DNA of 64,000 bases from Leeuwenhoekiella aestuarii (GTDB lineage: Bacteria; Bacteroidota; Bacteroidia; Flavobacteriales; Flavobacteriaceae), in NCBI RefSeq assembly GCF_004104055.1, contig NZ_QOVJ01000002.1:434001-498000 (forward strand), given 5' to 3'. The translations under genes and the position numbers were made by a program. Shown in pieces: positions 1 to 8,937 of this stretch. Positions within the stretch are counted from its first letter, which is position 1, and each line of letters starts with the position of its first letter. The notes beneath the pieces are model-generated. The model was not told where the DNA came from. It saw nothing but the letters and a program-made list of their open reading frames with translations, and searched no databases.

Positions 1-596
1 GCAGTATTTTTCATATTCTTTTTAATATGTATGCGTTGTGGGCATTTGGTGGCCCTGTAGAGCAAATGCTGGGTCGTAATAAATTTATTTTCTTTTATTT
101 TTCTGCAGGTTTAGGTGCTGCGTTGATACATACTCTGGTTGGATATTATCATTATCAAGCTGGTTACGACGTTTTAATAAACGCGGGTTTGACTCCAGGA
201 GAGATAGCTGATACTCTGAACAAAGCATTTACAAGCATTCAACAATCAGGTCAGTATTCGTATCCTAATGTAGGAGACCCTGATAAAGTAAGAGGTATGA
301 TAGAAGCATTTTCTACTTCGGCAGTAGGGGCTTCAGGAGCTATATATGGTGTTTTAGTGGCTTTTGGGATGTTATTTCCTAATGCAGAACTGATGCTTAT
401 ATTTTTACCGGTCCCGGTCAAGGCTAAGTTTTTTATACCCGGTTTAATCCTTTTAGATTTGTTTTCTGGTGTTACCGGTTTTTCAATCTTTGGAGGAAAC
501 ATTGCAAACTTTGCTCATATAGGAGGTGCTCTATTCGGATTTATAATGATGTGGTATTGGAAAAAGAATAGTTTTAACGATAAACGCTGGTATTAA
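1..596 (+). CDS. Rhomboid family intramembrane serine protease (5' end outside window)
   Basis: Intramembrane serine protease that cleaves transmembrane substrates in the inner membrane. The frame is open to the left edge of the window. Upstream of the first ATG (27) it already encodes the rhomboid HxxxN element (His-Ile-Leu-Phe-Asn at 12-26), so the true start lies before base 1 and TM1 is missing. Counting from the Met at 27, the catalytic Ser is about residue 103 in GASGAIYG and the catalytic His is residue 164 in FAHIGG, so the Ser-His dyad is intact. A soluble insert of about 60 residues (36-96) separates the HxxxN segment from the Ser helix. The next rhomboid gene begins 2 bases after the stop, so the two are probably co-transcribed. 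The family call is secure; substrates are unknown. Confidence 0.93.
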   Translation, partial: SIFHILFNMYALWAFGGPVEQMLGRNKFIFFYFSAGLGAALIHTLVGYYHYQAGYDVLINAGLTPGEIADTLNKAFTSIQQSGQYSYPNVGDPDKVRGMIEAFSTSAVGASGAIYGVLVAFGMLFPNAELMLIFLPVPVKAKFFIPGLILLDLFSGVTGFSIFGGNIANFAHIGGALFGFIMMWYWKKNSFNDKRWY

Positions 597-598
597 AT

Positions 599-1483
599 AT
601 GGCAAGTCCCAGTCTAAGTTATCAATTTAAAACAGCAAATATTGTTGTAAAACTTATCGTGATCAATGTGTTGATCTGGATAGGTTTTGCGCTTTTAGAA
701 TGGGTGCTCAATTCGGGTGCGATTATTACTCAATGGTTTAGTCTGCCTACAGATCTGAGTAGATTAATAATACAACCCTGGTCTTTGATAACCTATGCAT
801 TTTTGCACGGTGGTTTCTGGCATATTTTCTGGAATATGCTCATTTTATATTGGTTTGGTCAGATAGTTTTAAATCTTTTTACTGAAAAACGCTTTTTAAC
901 CATTTATCTTCTTGGAGCTTTAGCTGGCGGAATTTTATTTGTTACTGCTTATAATCTATTTCCGGTACTGATCACTTCAAGCGCTTATCTGGTAGGTGCT
1001 AGTGCAGCGGTAAGAGCGATAATGATCTTTATAGCTACATATACGCCTAATACTGAAGTACGTATTATCTTCTTTAATGTCAAGCTTTGGCATATAGGTG
1101 TGTTTGTTGTGCTTACCGATTTGATACAAATCCCAACATCAGGTAATGCAGGTGGATTGCTTGCGCATGTAGGCGGAGCAATCTTTGGATATATTTATGC
1201 GCAGCAACTAGGCAAAGGAAATGATATAGGTGCTTGGTGGGAGCGATGTATGGATGCTATTACAAGCTATTTTAAACCAAGACCAAAATCAGAGAAGAGG
1301 GCAAAAATGAAGACTGTATATAAGAACAGATCTACTGCGACTAAGCGTGCAACTTCTGGTATGTCTAAAAGTGAAAAGCAAGTACGTGTAGACACTATTT
1401 TAGATAAGATAAGCAAAAGTGGTTACGACAGTCTTTCTAAAGAAGATAAAGATTTTCTCTTTAAAGCCGGAAAAGATACTTAA
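599..1483 (+). CDS. Rhomboid family intramembrane serine protease with C-terminal DUF6576-like tail
   Basis: Second rhomboid in tandem. About six membrane segments span residues 15-200. The HxxxN element is at His75-Asn79, the catalytic Ser is Ser135 and the catalytic His is His190 in AHVGGAIFG. The Ser motif reads GASAA rather than the usual GxSG, so the Gly after Ser is Ala. Activity is plausible but this is a departure from consensus. Residues about 210-294 form a basic cytoplasmic tail ending in a short helical segment (VDTILDKISKSGYDSLSKED), as seen in the DUF6576 tail of Bacteroidota rhomboids. The stop overlaps the start of the next gene (TAATG), indicating translational coupling. Confidence 0.93.
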   Translation: MASPSLSYQFKTANIVVKLIVINVLIWIGFALLEWVLNSGAIITQWFSLPTDLSRLIIQPWSLITYAFLHGGFWHIFWNMLILYWFGQIVLNLFTEKRFLTIYLLGALAGGILFVTAYNLFPVLITSSAYLVGASAAVRAIMIFIATYTPNTEVRIIFFNVKLWHIGVFVVLTDLIQIPTSGNAGGLLAHVGGAIFGYIYAQQLGKGNDIGAWWERCMDAITSYFKPRPKSEKRAKMKTVYKNRSTATKRATSGMSKSEKQVRVDTILDKISKSGYDSLSKEDKDFLFKAGKDT

Positions 1484-2508
1484 TGAAGAAGCTAAGTCTA
1501 TGGAATAAACTAGTCTTTTTAATCAATAGCTTATTTGCTGTCTTACTACTTGTAAGCTATATCTTGCCTTATTTTCCGCCTAAGATTTTTCCTCCTTTAT
1601 CAGTTTTAACTTTGGTTATTCCCCTATTAATTACTGCAAATATTTTGTTTGTAATATATTGGTTATTGCTTTTTAAAAAGCAACTTATACTTTCAGCATT
1701 AGTATTGATTATTTGGTTTTTTCAGGGAAGTAGTTTGTATAAAATAAGCTCAGGAAAAGAGCCTGATCAAATTGTGAAAACTCAAAACCAACTTCGAATC
1801 TTCAGTTATAACGCACACATTTTTAGAAGTGAAAACTTTTCTTCTGAAGAAATAAAAAAAGGTATTGCAGATCTTATTGAAGAGGCAAACCCTGATGTCA
1901 TTTGTTTTCAGGAATTTTCTAAACGTGGCGCACCAAAATTAGATTACCCGTATTCTTATTTTGGTGAAAAAGAGGGGAAGCACCTTAACGGACAAGCTAT
2001 TTATTCAAAATATAAAATTGTCAAAACTGGTTCGCTCGAATTTGAAAGTAGTTTTAATAATGCACTATTTGCTGATATTGTAAAAGATAAAGACACCTTA
2101 CGTATTTATAATATGCATATGCAGTCTCTGGCACTTACTCCTGAGCTAGGAGCTCTTGAAAAAGAAAATACGAAGTCATTGATAGGAAGGTTGGGAAGAT
2201 CCTTTAAAAAGCAACAAGAACAAACGAATTTATTCTTGACTCACCAGAAGAATTGCAGGTATAAGAAAATTGTTGCCGGTGATTTTAATAATACGGTGTT
2301 CTCTTACACCTACCATAAGATTCGCGGGGATAAAAAAGATGCTTTTGTGGAACAGGGTAGTGGTTTTGGTCGCACGTTCATATTTGATATAATTCCGTTG
2401 CGAATAGACTTTATCTTACCAGATCCTCAAATTGAAGTTTCAGCATTTAAAACTTTTGATGTTGAATATTCAGATCATTTTCCTATTGAGGCGGTACTGA
2501 ATTTATAA
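1483..2508 (+). CDS. Endonuclease/exonuclease/phosphatase (EEP) family membrane protein
   Basis: Metal-dependent phosphoesterase of the EEP superfamily (DNase I/sphingomyelinase fold). Three hydrophobic segments lie in residues 10-82 and anchor a catalytic domain starting near residue 103. Motifs seen are Asn110 in SYNAH, metal-ligand Glu144 in CFQEFS, Asp267 in AGDFNNT and the SDH triad at 330-332, the full set expected for catalysis. The substrate cannot be told from sequence; nucleic acid, phospholipid or another phosphodiester are all possible. The start codon overlaps the stop of the second rhomboid. The 3' end overlaps the convergent WbqC gene by six bases. Confidence 0.9.
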   Translation: MKKLSLWNKLVFLINSLFAVLLLVSYILPYFPPKIFPPLSVLTLVIPLLITANILFVIYWLLLFKKQLILSALVLIIWFFQGSSLYKISSGKEPDQIVKTQNQLRIFSYNAHIFRSENFSSEEIKKGIADLIEEANPDVICFQEFSKRGAPKLDYPYSYFGEKEGKHLNGQAIYSKYKIVKTGSLEFESSFNNALFADIVKDKDTLRIYNMHMQSLALTPELGALEKENTKSLIGRLGRSFKKQQEQTNLFLTHQKNCRYKKIVAGDFNNTVFSYTYHKIRGDKKDAFVEQGSGFGRTFIFDIIPLRIDFILPDPQIEVSAFKTFDVEYSDHFPIEAVLNL

Positions 2509-3126
2509 TTTTAAATCTAAATTCTTCAAGTAAGTGATTGCTTCAGGCCCCAGATTAAAGATGAGATCTAAAACGGTCAGATACGGTATAAAACCATTTG
2601 CCTCATCAAAAACCTGCCTGTAAGCGGGTATTTCTAATTTATCTTTTCGTTTTGCGTTTGCTAAAAATCGTAGATCAGTCTTGTCAGAATATTCTTTTAT
2701 GTATTCTTGAGTACGTGTAAAATCTATGTCTAAGTCGAGCATTTCTAATATGCAGGTAATACTTGCTCGATTAAACTCTAATAGTGAATTATACGCTTTG
2801 TGAAATAGAGGATACAAATCGTCTTCATAGAACTCAAAAAAAGGAGAGGTTCTATATGCTATCACAATAGAGCGCCAATGTTGCCGCTGCCATAAGAAAT
2901 TATTCTCCATTAAAGCTTCTGCAGTTTTCTTATGACCTTCTGTTTTTGTGTGTTTTATAGGAATATTGAGAAGCAACTTACCGTTTGCTGTGGCTATATA
3001 CATTCGGTTTCTATAGCTCTGTTTTTGATAATTATCACAGACTTCAAGAGTTACATTATCTGCCTGAATAATAGATGCTGTGGTAATAATATCAGGAAAG
3101 TATGTTGGGTTTATAACAATATTCAT
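2503..3126 (-). CDS. WbqC family protein
   Basis: Protein of 207 residues recognised as WbqC-like from its opening (NPTYFPDIITTASI), the central KTEGHKKTAEALMENNFLWQ region and the LEMLDLDID segment. WbqC proteins occur in polysaccharide and glycan gene sets and are predicted cytoplasmic enzymes, but their reaction is not established. From family knowledge, WbqC in Flavobacteriia often lies beside lepB; here lepB is about 57 kb away at the other end of the window. The start is ATG at 3126, preceded by a TATATTTG promoter box on the same strand. Confidence 0.88.
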   Translation of the reverse strand: MNIVINPTYFPDIITTASIIQADNVTLEVCDNYQKQSYRNRMYIATANGKLLLNIPIKHTKTEGHKKTAEALMENNFLWQRQHWRSIVIAYRTSPFFEFYEDDLYPLFHKAYNSLLEFNRASITCILEMLDLDIDFTRTQEYIKEYSDKTDLRFLANAKRKDKLEIPAYRQVFDEANGFIPYLTVLDLIFNLGPEAITYLKNLDLKL

Positions 3127-3145
3127 TTAGATTTTTTTGAGAGCG

Positions 3146-3153
3146 CAAATATA
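3146..3153 (-). promoter_or_regulatory. Promoter -7 box for WbqC gene
   Basis: Reads TATATTTG on the minus strand, an exact match to the Bacteroidota TAnnTTTG -7 element, 20 bases before the WbqC ATG. No good TTG -33 element is seen at the normal spacing. Confidence 0.55.
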
Positions 3154-3359
3154 AACGATTTCTAAAGTCAGTAAAAATGAAGAAAATTCATTTTAGAGCG
3201 TAGTATATTTACTACAAAAACTGATAGAATTTATTCAATATATTTATTTATTAATTTAAAAAACAGGTAGTTATGTATTTGAAATAAATATTTTTAGGAT
3301 AAAATGTTATTTTTATCGACAAAAACTATTAGTTTTGACTTGTTTTAAATCCCAACTCA

Positions 3360-5606
3360 TTGAAACGTAAGTCCATTACAATTTTAATTGCTCTATTCTC
3401 ACTATGTTGTTTTTATACTGCTAGTGGAGCAATTGATTCTAAGGATGTATTAAGTTACCAGAAGCCAAATCTTCAAAAACAAGTAGATAGCATTCTAAAG
3501 GTTACAGATAACAAAGAATATGATCTGGCTATAGAAATGGCTTCTTCTCTTATAAATGAGGCAGAAAAAAGAAATGAGAACGGTTTTCTTTTTCATGGCT
3601 ATAATTTATTAAGTATTACTTACGATCAACTACAGGACTCTGTACCTGCTTTTGACTACGCTAAAAAAGCATTACATTTTGCAAAGCTTTCTAAGAATGA
3701 TACTTTAATTGCATGGGGCTACAATAATTTAGCGGCTAGTCTATCAGAATATCCAGAAACGAGAGATCAGGCATTAAGCTATTATAAAGAATCATTAAAA
3801 ATTCAACGTCGTCTTAATGATGGAGAATTTTTAGATGCAGCTTTAAATATTGCTGAGTTATATAGAGAAGAGGAGAATTATACAATGATGTATCCTTATC
3901 TAAAGGAAGCACAAAAAAGCTATGATGGTGACTATTTCTATTACAATGACCCTCTGGTTTATTTAAATATTCTTTGGGGTGATTATTATAAGGGTCTTGA
4001 CTTTCCAGATAGAGCTTTAGTATATTATAATAAAGCTTATGATTTAACTGAAGAAAAGAAGATGGATTATCTGGCGCTTGATTTCTATAGTAAGTTTGCA
4101 GATTTTCTTACCACATATGGTAAACCCAAACAAGCCCTAGAAGTTTACAAGCGCTATATTTTTTATTTTAAAAATAAAGAGCAGGTTAAAAGTCATGAGA
4201 CTTTTCAATTAGCTCAGGCTCATATGGAAGCTGAAGAGTTTAGAAGAGCTCGCAATGATGCGGAATTAAAACAGCAAATTTTAGATCAGGATTTACAGCG
4301 TAAAAAGACACAGTCTGTTCTTTTAGGATCTATTATAGGTCTCATGGTTTTGTTTCTGGCTTATTTGTTCTACAGTGAGCGCTTAAGATTAGGTCTTATT
4401 AAAAACTTAAAACTCAACAACAGACATTTAAAAAAGGCAAAAGACCGGGCAGAGAAAAGTGAGCGTTCTAAAACTAAATTCTTCTCTACATTGAGTCATG
4501 AGATGCGTACACCACTTTATGGAGTTACGGGTATCATTTCAATACTGGAAAAGAAGGATGCTTTTGCAGAATACAAAGATGAGATAGGCTCGTTAAAATT
4601 TAGTGCAGACCACTTACTTGATATTATTAATGACTTACTGGATATTTCTAAGCTAGAGGATGATAATTTTGAGCTAATCAATAAACCTTTTAATGTAAAA
4701 TTGTTGGTTGAAGAGCTTGTAGGTAGTTTTCAACAGAATAGCTTAAAAAATTCAAATTGTAAGATTATCTGTGATGTTGATTCTTCTATGCCTAATTATG
4801 TTGTAGGAGACTCTAGAAGAATTTCTCAGATTTTGCTTAATATTTTGGGTAATGCTGTAAAGTTTACCCCAAAAGGAATCATTGCTATTCGTCTTCATAG
4901 CAAGCTTTTGAGTAGCGGTAAGTATAAGATTCAGTTTGAAATTGAAGATAACGGTATAGGTATTCCTAAGGAAAAGCACGAATCTATATTTGATGAATTC
5001 AGTCAGTTAGATGATCTTCAGTCAGACAACAAAGGAACCGGTTTAGGGCTTCCTATAGTGCGTAAACTATTGAATAAAATGGGCTCAGATATTGAGCTTA
5101 AGAGTGAGCCGGGGCAGGGAAGCATTTTCTCATTTACTATAGAATTTGCTGAAGCTACGCTGCTGCAAGTTATAGGGAAGAGAGAAGCTAAAAAATCTGA
5201 AGGGGATTTAGAACTTACCAATCTTAAAGACCTGCGTATTTTAATTGTAGATGATAATAAAATCAATAGACTGGTTACCAGGCGTGTTCTCGAAAATCAA
5301 AATGCCATCATATTTGAAGCTCAAAATGGCGAAGAAGCTTTAGAACGCACACGTAAACATCATTATGATATGATAATGATGGATATAAATATGCCGGGTA
5401 TGAATGGTTATGAGACCACAAAAGCCATACGTGTATTTGACAAATCAACGCCTATTATAGCCTTAACTGCTGCCGAAGCATCCTATGTAAAACAAAAGGT
5501 TAAAGAGAGTGGTATGAACGATGTCATAACCAAACCTTATAACCTTAAAAAATTCTCAGATGTTATTGCCAAAGAGATCAAAGGGCGAAATCAAATTACG
5601 GGTTGA
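3360..5606 (+). CDS. TPR-containing hybrid sensor histidine kinase/response regulator
   Basis: Membrane hybrid two-component sensor of 748 residues. Order of parts: signal peptide or N-terminal anchor 1-24, periplasmic TPR-like helical repeats about 40-290, transmembrane helix about 318-338, coiled coil 345-370, HisKA with the phospho-acceptor His380 (TLSHEMRTP), HATPase domain with N box (NILGNAVKF), DNGIGIP and GTGLGLP, then a receiver domain with VDDN and phospho-acceptor Asp675 in MMDINMPG. There is no DNA-binding output domain, so signalling must pass through the receiver or an unlinked regulator. The start is TTG; an in-frame TGA at 3336-3338 rules out an upstream ATG, and TTG retains the signal peptide. 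It overlaps convergent exbD by 11 bases. Confidence 0.93.
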   Translation: MKRKSITILIALFSLCCFYTASGAIDSKDVLSYQKPNLQKQVDSILKVTDNKEYDLAIEMASSLINEAEKRNENGFLFHGYNLLSITYDQLQDSVPAFDYAKKALHFAKLSKNDTLIAWGYNNLAASLSEYPETRDQALSYYKESLKIQRRLNDGEFLDAALNIAELYREEENYTMMYPYLKEAQKSYDGDYFYYNDPLVYLNILWGDYYKGLDFPDRALVYYNKAYDLTEEKKMDYLALDFYSKFADFLTTYGKPKQALEVYKRYIFYFKNKEQVKSHETFQLAQAHMEAEEFRRARNDAELKQQILDQDLQRKKTQSVLLGSIIGLMVLFLAYLFYSERLRLGLIKNLKLNNRHLKKAKDRAEKSERSKTKFFSTLSHEMRTPLYGVTGIISILEKKDAFAEYKDEIGSLKFSADHLLDIINDLLDISKLEDDNFELINKPFNVKLLVEELVGSFQQNSLKNSNCKIICDVDSSMPNYVVGDSRRISQILLNILGNAVKFTPKGIIAIRLHSKLLSSGKYKIQFEIEDNGIGIPKEKHESIFDEFSQLDDLQSDNKGTGLGLPIVRKLLNKMGSDIELKSEPGQGSIFSFTIEFAEATLLQVIGKREAKKSEGDLELTNLKDLRILIVDDNKINRLVTRRVLENQNAIIFEAQNGEEALERTRKHHYDMIMMDINMPGMNGYETTKAIRVFDKSTPIIALTAAEASYVKQKVKESGMNDVITKPYNLKKFSDVIAKEIKGRNQITG

Positions 5607-6126
5607 TCGTTGCAGTCATTGTTGATTCTGCTAATTGCAATGGGTATTTTTTGAGAATGTGCTTTGTCTCTACTACCGAAAGTTGTGTATAGTTCTTATT
5701 AAATTCCTTCTGACTATAGTTTTCTCTCATACTCTTATAAGCAGCTTTAACCTCATCTAGCACCAGAATATAATCTGTATAGTTTAAACTTCTAGAAACA
5801 TCCAAGTTCACATAAGCTTTCTCGGAAGAAGCGGGCATTACTTCTGAGTTGTTTACATTCTCAACAAAGTCAATCAATTCTTGTTTCAATTCTGAGAGTT
5901 GCATTTCGTAATTTTGAATCAAATAATCACCTTCATCATTTACCGAAATCTGAAAAATATTACGTTCTGCAATTTTAGATGAGCAATCCTCCTGTTCGCA
6001 AGGTTGTGGCAAATTCTGATCAAGACCTTTGTCAGTCTCAATAGTTGTGGTGGTTAAAAAGAAAATCAACATCAAAAAGGCAATGTCTGCCATAGATCCT
6101 GCATTTACACTTGTAGAAGTTTTCAT
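5596..6126 (-). CDS. ExbD/TolR family biopolymer transport protein
   Basis: Proton-motive-force transducer subunit. A single TM helix at about residues 12-29 carries the essential Asp14 in the hallmark SMADIAFLMLIFF, followed by a periplasmic domain of about 140 residues. It is known from the family to work with an ExbB/MotA-type channel and TonB, or with TolQ/TolA. No exbB, tonB or second exbD lies in this window, so it is an isolated member or serves a remote ExbB. The N-terminal cytoplasmic tail is very short (about 11 residues). The gene is preceded by a perfect 11-bp inverted repeat only two bases from its ATG. Confidence 0.9.
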   Translation of the reverse strand: MKTSTSVNAGSMADIAFLMLIFFLTTTTIETDKGLDQNLPQPCEQEDCSSKIAERNIFQISVNDEGDYLIQNYEMQLSELKQELIDFVENVNNSEVMPASSEKAYVNLDVSRSLNYTDYILVLDEVKAAYKSMRENYSQKEFNKNYTQLSVVETKHILKKYPLQLAESTMTATINP

Positions 6127-6128
6127 AA

Positions 6129-6164
6129 TGATACATTTTTATGTTAATAATTGAAAATGTATCA
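6129..6164 (-). promoter_or_regulatory. Inverted repeat in exbD-like leader
   Basis: TGATACATTTT (6129-6139) and AAAATGTATCA (6154-6164) are exact reverse complements separated by 14 bases. On the minus strand the second arm ends two bases before the ATG, so the structure covers the translation-initiation region. It could be an operator or an RNA hairpin controlling translation. Confidence 0.6.
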
Positions 6165-6234
6165 ACTAGCGTGCCTCAGTTTCAATCGCTTCCAAATTTA
6201 GAATGTTGTATCCCTCAACACCTTCTAAATTCTC

Positions 6235-7521
6235 TTATTTTTTAATTTGCTTTTGAATTTTTTCGATAGCTTGTTGAATTGACTTTTCGGGTTCTATGAC
6301 GTTGTAGGTTCCCCAGAAATCAGGATCGGCAAAGCCTGAAGCTTCATCAGCCAGAATTGTACTCGGTTTGAATTTTGTTCGGTTAGAAACAGATTCTGCA
6401 TCTATCTGTTGATCCCAATCGGTTATAAGCATCTCGCTTGTTATTCGATATTTGTTATTGAATAACTTGCGCTTCCAGTTAACAACAAATTCCAGATTTA
6501 CATTACTATAGCTGTAATACCATTTACCGTCTGTGTTTCGGTAGTCAACGCGATAACTTATTTCAGTAGGATAAACCTTGACGCGATTGGGTTTTTTCTT
6601 AACAAATAAAGCAGAAGCCAACTTTCTATTTTCAACATTAAGATTATAAATAGCGTTAGTCAAAGCATAGGTTTTAGATTCGATATAGACTTTACCGTAG
6701 TATAAAGGATCTAAAACGGTTTTCTTCTGTTTGAAGTTTACTACGTAGATCATTTTTCCGTCATTCATAAGCGACTCTCCAAATTCGAACTCATAATTAT
6801 TCAACGATTCTGAAGTCATAAAATATTCAGGATATTTTACAAGATCTGCATATAATGCATTTAGAGGGCCTCCTTGTAATTTGATAGCTACAGTGTCAAG
6901 TCTATTATAATTAGTGCTTTTACGGGCTTTATAAATAGCCACAAGATCATTGCCTGCATTGGTATATGCTTGTTTTTTTATAGCTACGACAGCTTCTGCG
7001 AGAGACGCGCTTCTATTACGCTTATTTATAGCTTCTCTGTAAAAAGCGGTCATATAGGTTTGCTCTTCGAGATAATTATCTTTTCGGTTGGCAAAAACTT
7101 TAGCCATCAGGCTCTTTGCATCTTTTGGTCGGGTAATGTTAATTTCATCAAGCTCTAACGCCTGTGGCTCTAGCTCTATGGTGTTTTTAATTTTTGTGAG
7201 ATCTGCTAGTATGATGAGTAGCTTTTTATAACCGGGATAGGTGACCGATACTTTAGCATTTGGCATCGGTTTTTCTATTTTAAGAGAAAAATCACCTTCT
7301 GAGTTGGTTACTGTAGCAATGTTAGTACCTGTAATTTCCAGATTTACAAACGGTAGCGGCTCTCCGTTACTTTGATCAACAACACTTCCCTTATATTCGA
7401 TCAATTGATCGGTTTCTTGTGCAAAACCGTTATTCTGTATAAAAAGTATTCCTGTGAAAATCAATATAAATTTAAAAAGAGCAGGAAAACCAGTTTGTAT
7501 TGAGGAATTGTAACTTTTCAT
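6235..7521 (-). CDS. Secreted protein with CarboxypepD_reg-like domain
   Basis: Exported protein of 428 residues with a signal peptide to about residue 35 (cleavage near GFAQ). Residues about 40-125 form the beta-sandwich carboxypeptidase-D regulatory-like domain (IEYKGSVVDQSNGEPLPF, NSEGDFSL, YPGYKKL). The C-terminal 300 residues resemble the DUF5686-type region that follows this domain in many Bacteroidota envelope proteins, but without the long barrel-like extension. Its function is unknown; a periplasmic or outer-membrane-associated role is inferred. It shares an upstream region with the divergent gene at 7694. Confidence 0.82.
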   Translation of the reverse strand: MKSYNSSIQTGFPALFKFILIFTGILFIQNNGFAQETDQLIEYKGSVVDQSNGEPLPFVNLEITGTNIATVTNSEGDFSLKIEKPMPNAKVSVTYPGYKKLLIILADLTKIKNTIELEPQALELDEINITRPKDAKSLMAKVFANRKDNYLEEQTYMTAFYREAINKRNRSASLAEAVVAIKKQAYTNAGNDLVAIYKARKSTNYNRLDTVAIKLQGGPLNALYADLVKYPEYFMTSESLNNYEFEFGESLMNDGKMIYVVNFKQKKTVLDPLYYGKVYIESKTYALTNAIYNLNVENRKLASALFVKKKPNRVKVYPTEISYRVDYRNTDGKWYYSYSNVNLEFVVNWKRKLFNNKYRITSEMLITDWDQQIDAESVSNRTKFKPSTILADEASGFADPDFWGTYNVIEPEKSIQQAIEKIQKQIKK

Positions 7522-7630
7522 AAGCTTATATTGAGTTTTTTATTTTGAATTTACGATTTTTTAAGAAAATTATAAAGTATAATTTTTAGCTAAAAACTAC
7601 TGGCACGATTTCTGTTTCACTATTAAAAAT

Positions 7631-7638
7631 TAAATTTG
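7631..7638 (+). promoter_or_regulatory. Promoter -7 box for gene at 7694
   Basis: TAAATTTG matches the TAnnTTTG consensus. The leader that follows contains ATTGC (7643-7648 region) and GCAAT separated by about ten bases, with GTGT and ACAC flanks that could pair, forming a small hairpin ahead of the TTG start. Confidence 0.5.
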
Positions 7639-7693
7639 TGTGCATTGCAACATATTACAGCAATACACGTAATTATTGTTAGAAAAATAACAT

Positions 7694-8428
7694 TTGAAAA
7701 GTTTACTAAAATATAATTCTCATTTTAACAAACACGGCAAGACGTTAGGGCTCTTGTTTGCATTCATAGTGATGAGTTTTACTATGCATGCGCAGATTGA
7801 TAATTCATCGGGTTCATTTAAAATTCCAGCTGTAGAAGATTCGGCAGGAACACCTACACCAGTCCCTGCTGATCTTCCAAAAGCTCAACCGGATATACCT
7901 GCATCAAGAGGAGGCCTTACTTTAGATTCAGATGGTAAACTGGTAGAGCGACCAACTTTAAAAGCACCAGAGTCTACTAATTTTTATATGCTGAAATTAG
8001 AAGACTTTGCTGATGCCGGACAACGTTATACAGATATTATGAATGAACGCGAAGCAAATCGTACAAGCGACCGTTCTGAAAAGCCTGCACATCAATCTGA
8101 TCAGGATTTAGGAACCTTTCATAGCGGAGCACAGCAGGTAAAAATAATGTGTAGAGATTATCAGTTTGTTGATGGAGATCGTGTTGCTGTGTTGGTCAAT
8201 GACGAAATTGTAGTACCTAGTATTTGGCTTACTGATTCGTGGTCAAGTTTTTATATTCCGTTGAAACCCGGTTTTAATAGAATTTCATTTAAAGCTTTAA
8301 ACCAAGGTTCTTCAGGACCTAATACTGCGGCGTTTATAATTTATGACGATGCAGGAAATGTGATAAACTCTAATGAATGGAATTTACTGACAGGAGTAAA
8401 AGCAAACTTGATGATTGTGAAAGAATAA
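7694..8428 (+). CDS. Secreted protein of unknown function
   Basis: I do not recognise a named family. The 244-residue product has an N-terminal signal peptide (hydrophobic core about 17-32, cleavage near MHA|QID). A Pro-rich, low-complexity stretch about 50-95 follows, then a C-terminal region of about 100 residues with beta-rich character (QVKIMCRDYQFVDGDRVAVL, FYIPLKPGFNRISF) that looks like a small beta-sandwich. The start is TTG, directly downstream of an in-frame TAA at 7688-7690, and is the only start that preserves the signal peptide. It ends in a strong bidirectional terminator. A periplasmic or surface location is inferred. Confidence 0.78.
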   Translation: MKSLLKYNSHFNKHGKTLGLLFAFIVMSFTMHAQIDNSSGSFKIPAVEDSAGTPTPVPADLPKAQPDIPASRGGLTLDSDGKLVERPTLKAPESTNFYMLKLEDFADAGQRYTDIMNEREANRTSDRSEKPAHQSDQDLGTFHSGAQQVKIMCRDYQFVDGDRVAVLVNDEIVVPSIWLTDSWSSFYIPLKPGFNRISFKALNQGSSGPNTAAFIIYDDAGNVINSNEWNLLTGVKANLMIVKE

Positions 8429-8440
8429 CCAGGATTATAT

Positions 8441-8475
8441 AAAAGAAAGAGCCGCAATTTGCGGCTCTTTCTTTT
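8441..8475. terminator. Bidirectional terminator
   Basis: A perfect 16-bp stem (8441-8456 with 8460-8475, core GAGCCGCA/TGCGGCTC) with a 3-base loop. A and T runs flank it so that it works on both strands, between the convergent genes at 7694-8428 and 8495-8761. Confidence 0.9.
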
Positions 8476-8494
8476 ATGGATCATTAGTGTAAGA

Positions 8495-8761
8495 TTACAA
8501 TTCACCTTTTTGTTCTTCGAGATTGTTGTTTCTAGAACCTCCCTGGCTGTATAATTTGTTTTCTTCGTCTTTGATATCAGTAGTATTCTCTCCTGTTGGG
8601 ATGTCTAAGTCTTTACCAGTAAAATCTACGTCTTTTACACGATCACGCAACTGCTCGTCAACCCCTCCATCTTTATGTATATTTTTTTGGTTTAAAACGT
8701 CTAAATCTTCTTTAGTTAGGTCAGAATTATAATCTGCTTTTGTTTTTTCTTTAGTGCTCAT
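8495..8761 (-). CDS. Small hydrophilic protein of unknown function
   Basis: An 88-residue, highly charged protein rich in Asp, Glu, Lys and Asn, with no hydrophobic segment and no Cys; it is probably disordered and cytoplasmic. Composition and lack of structure make it unlike a shadow frame, and the opposite-strand frame is Ser/Phe-rich and less protein-like. Proteins of this kind are common unknowns in Flavobacteriia (general recollection, not a search). It ends at the shared terminator 8441-8475 and is transcribed alone. Confidence 0.65.
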   Translation of the reverse strand: MSTKEKTKADYNSDLTKEDLDVLNQKNIHKDGGVDEQLRDRVKDVDFTGKDLDIPTGENTTDIKDEENKLYSQGGSRNNNLEEQKGEL

Positions 8762-8915
8762 AATTTTTTCTTTTTAGTAAGCTAGTGTTTCGCCATCGTT
8801 TTCTGTGTGTTTTTAACTGCATTTATAGAAAACTATAACAAGGTTTTAATAGGTTACCGTGCATAGAGCGCTAGTATTAATAGTAATTTAGCATTTTCAA
8901 AGTTGTTGTAACTAA

Positions 8916-8923
8916 TAGCTTTG
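8916..8923 (+). promoter_or_regulatory. Promoter -7 box for tamB
   Basis: TAGCTTTG matches TAnnTTTG and lies 14 bases before the tamB ATG, implying a very short or nearly absent leader. Confidence 0.5.
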
Positions 8924-8937
8924 TTAGTACCGTATCT

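Noticed and set aside
251-502. Antisense frame inside the first rhomboid
   Set aside because: A shadow of the rhomboid gene; low-complexity composition and no start signals. Similar antisense frames elsewhere (for example 4752-4979, 11532-11849, 54016-54321, 55315-55692) were dismissed likewise.
8523-8732. Plus-strand frame opposite the small hydrophilic gene
   Set aside because: It is Ser/Phe-rich, starts inside the minus-strand gene and lacks a recognisable promoter, so it is treated as a shadow.
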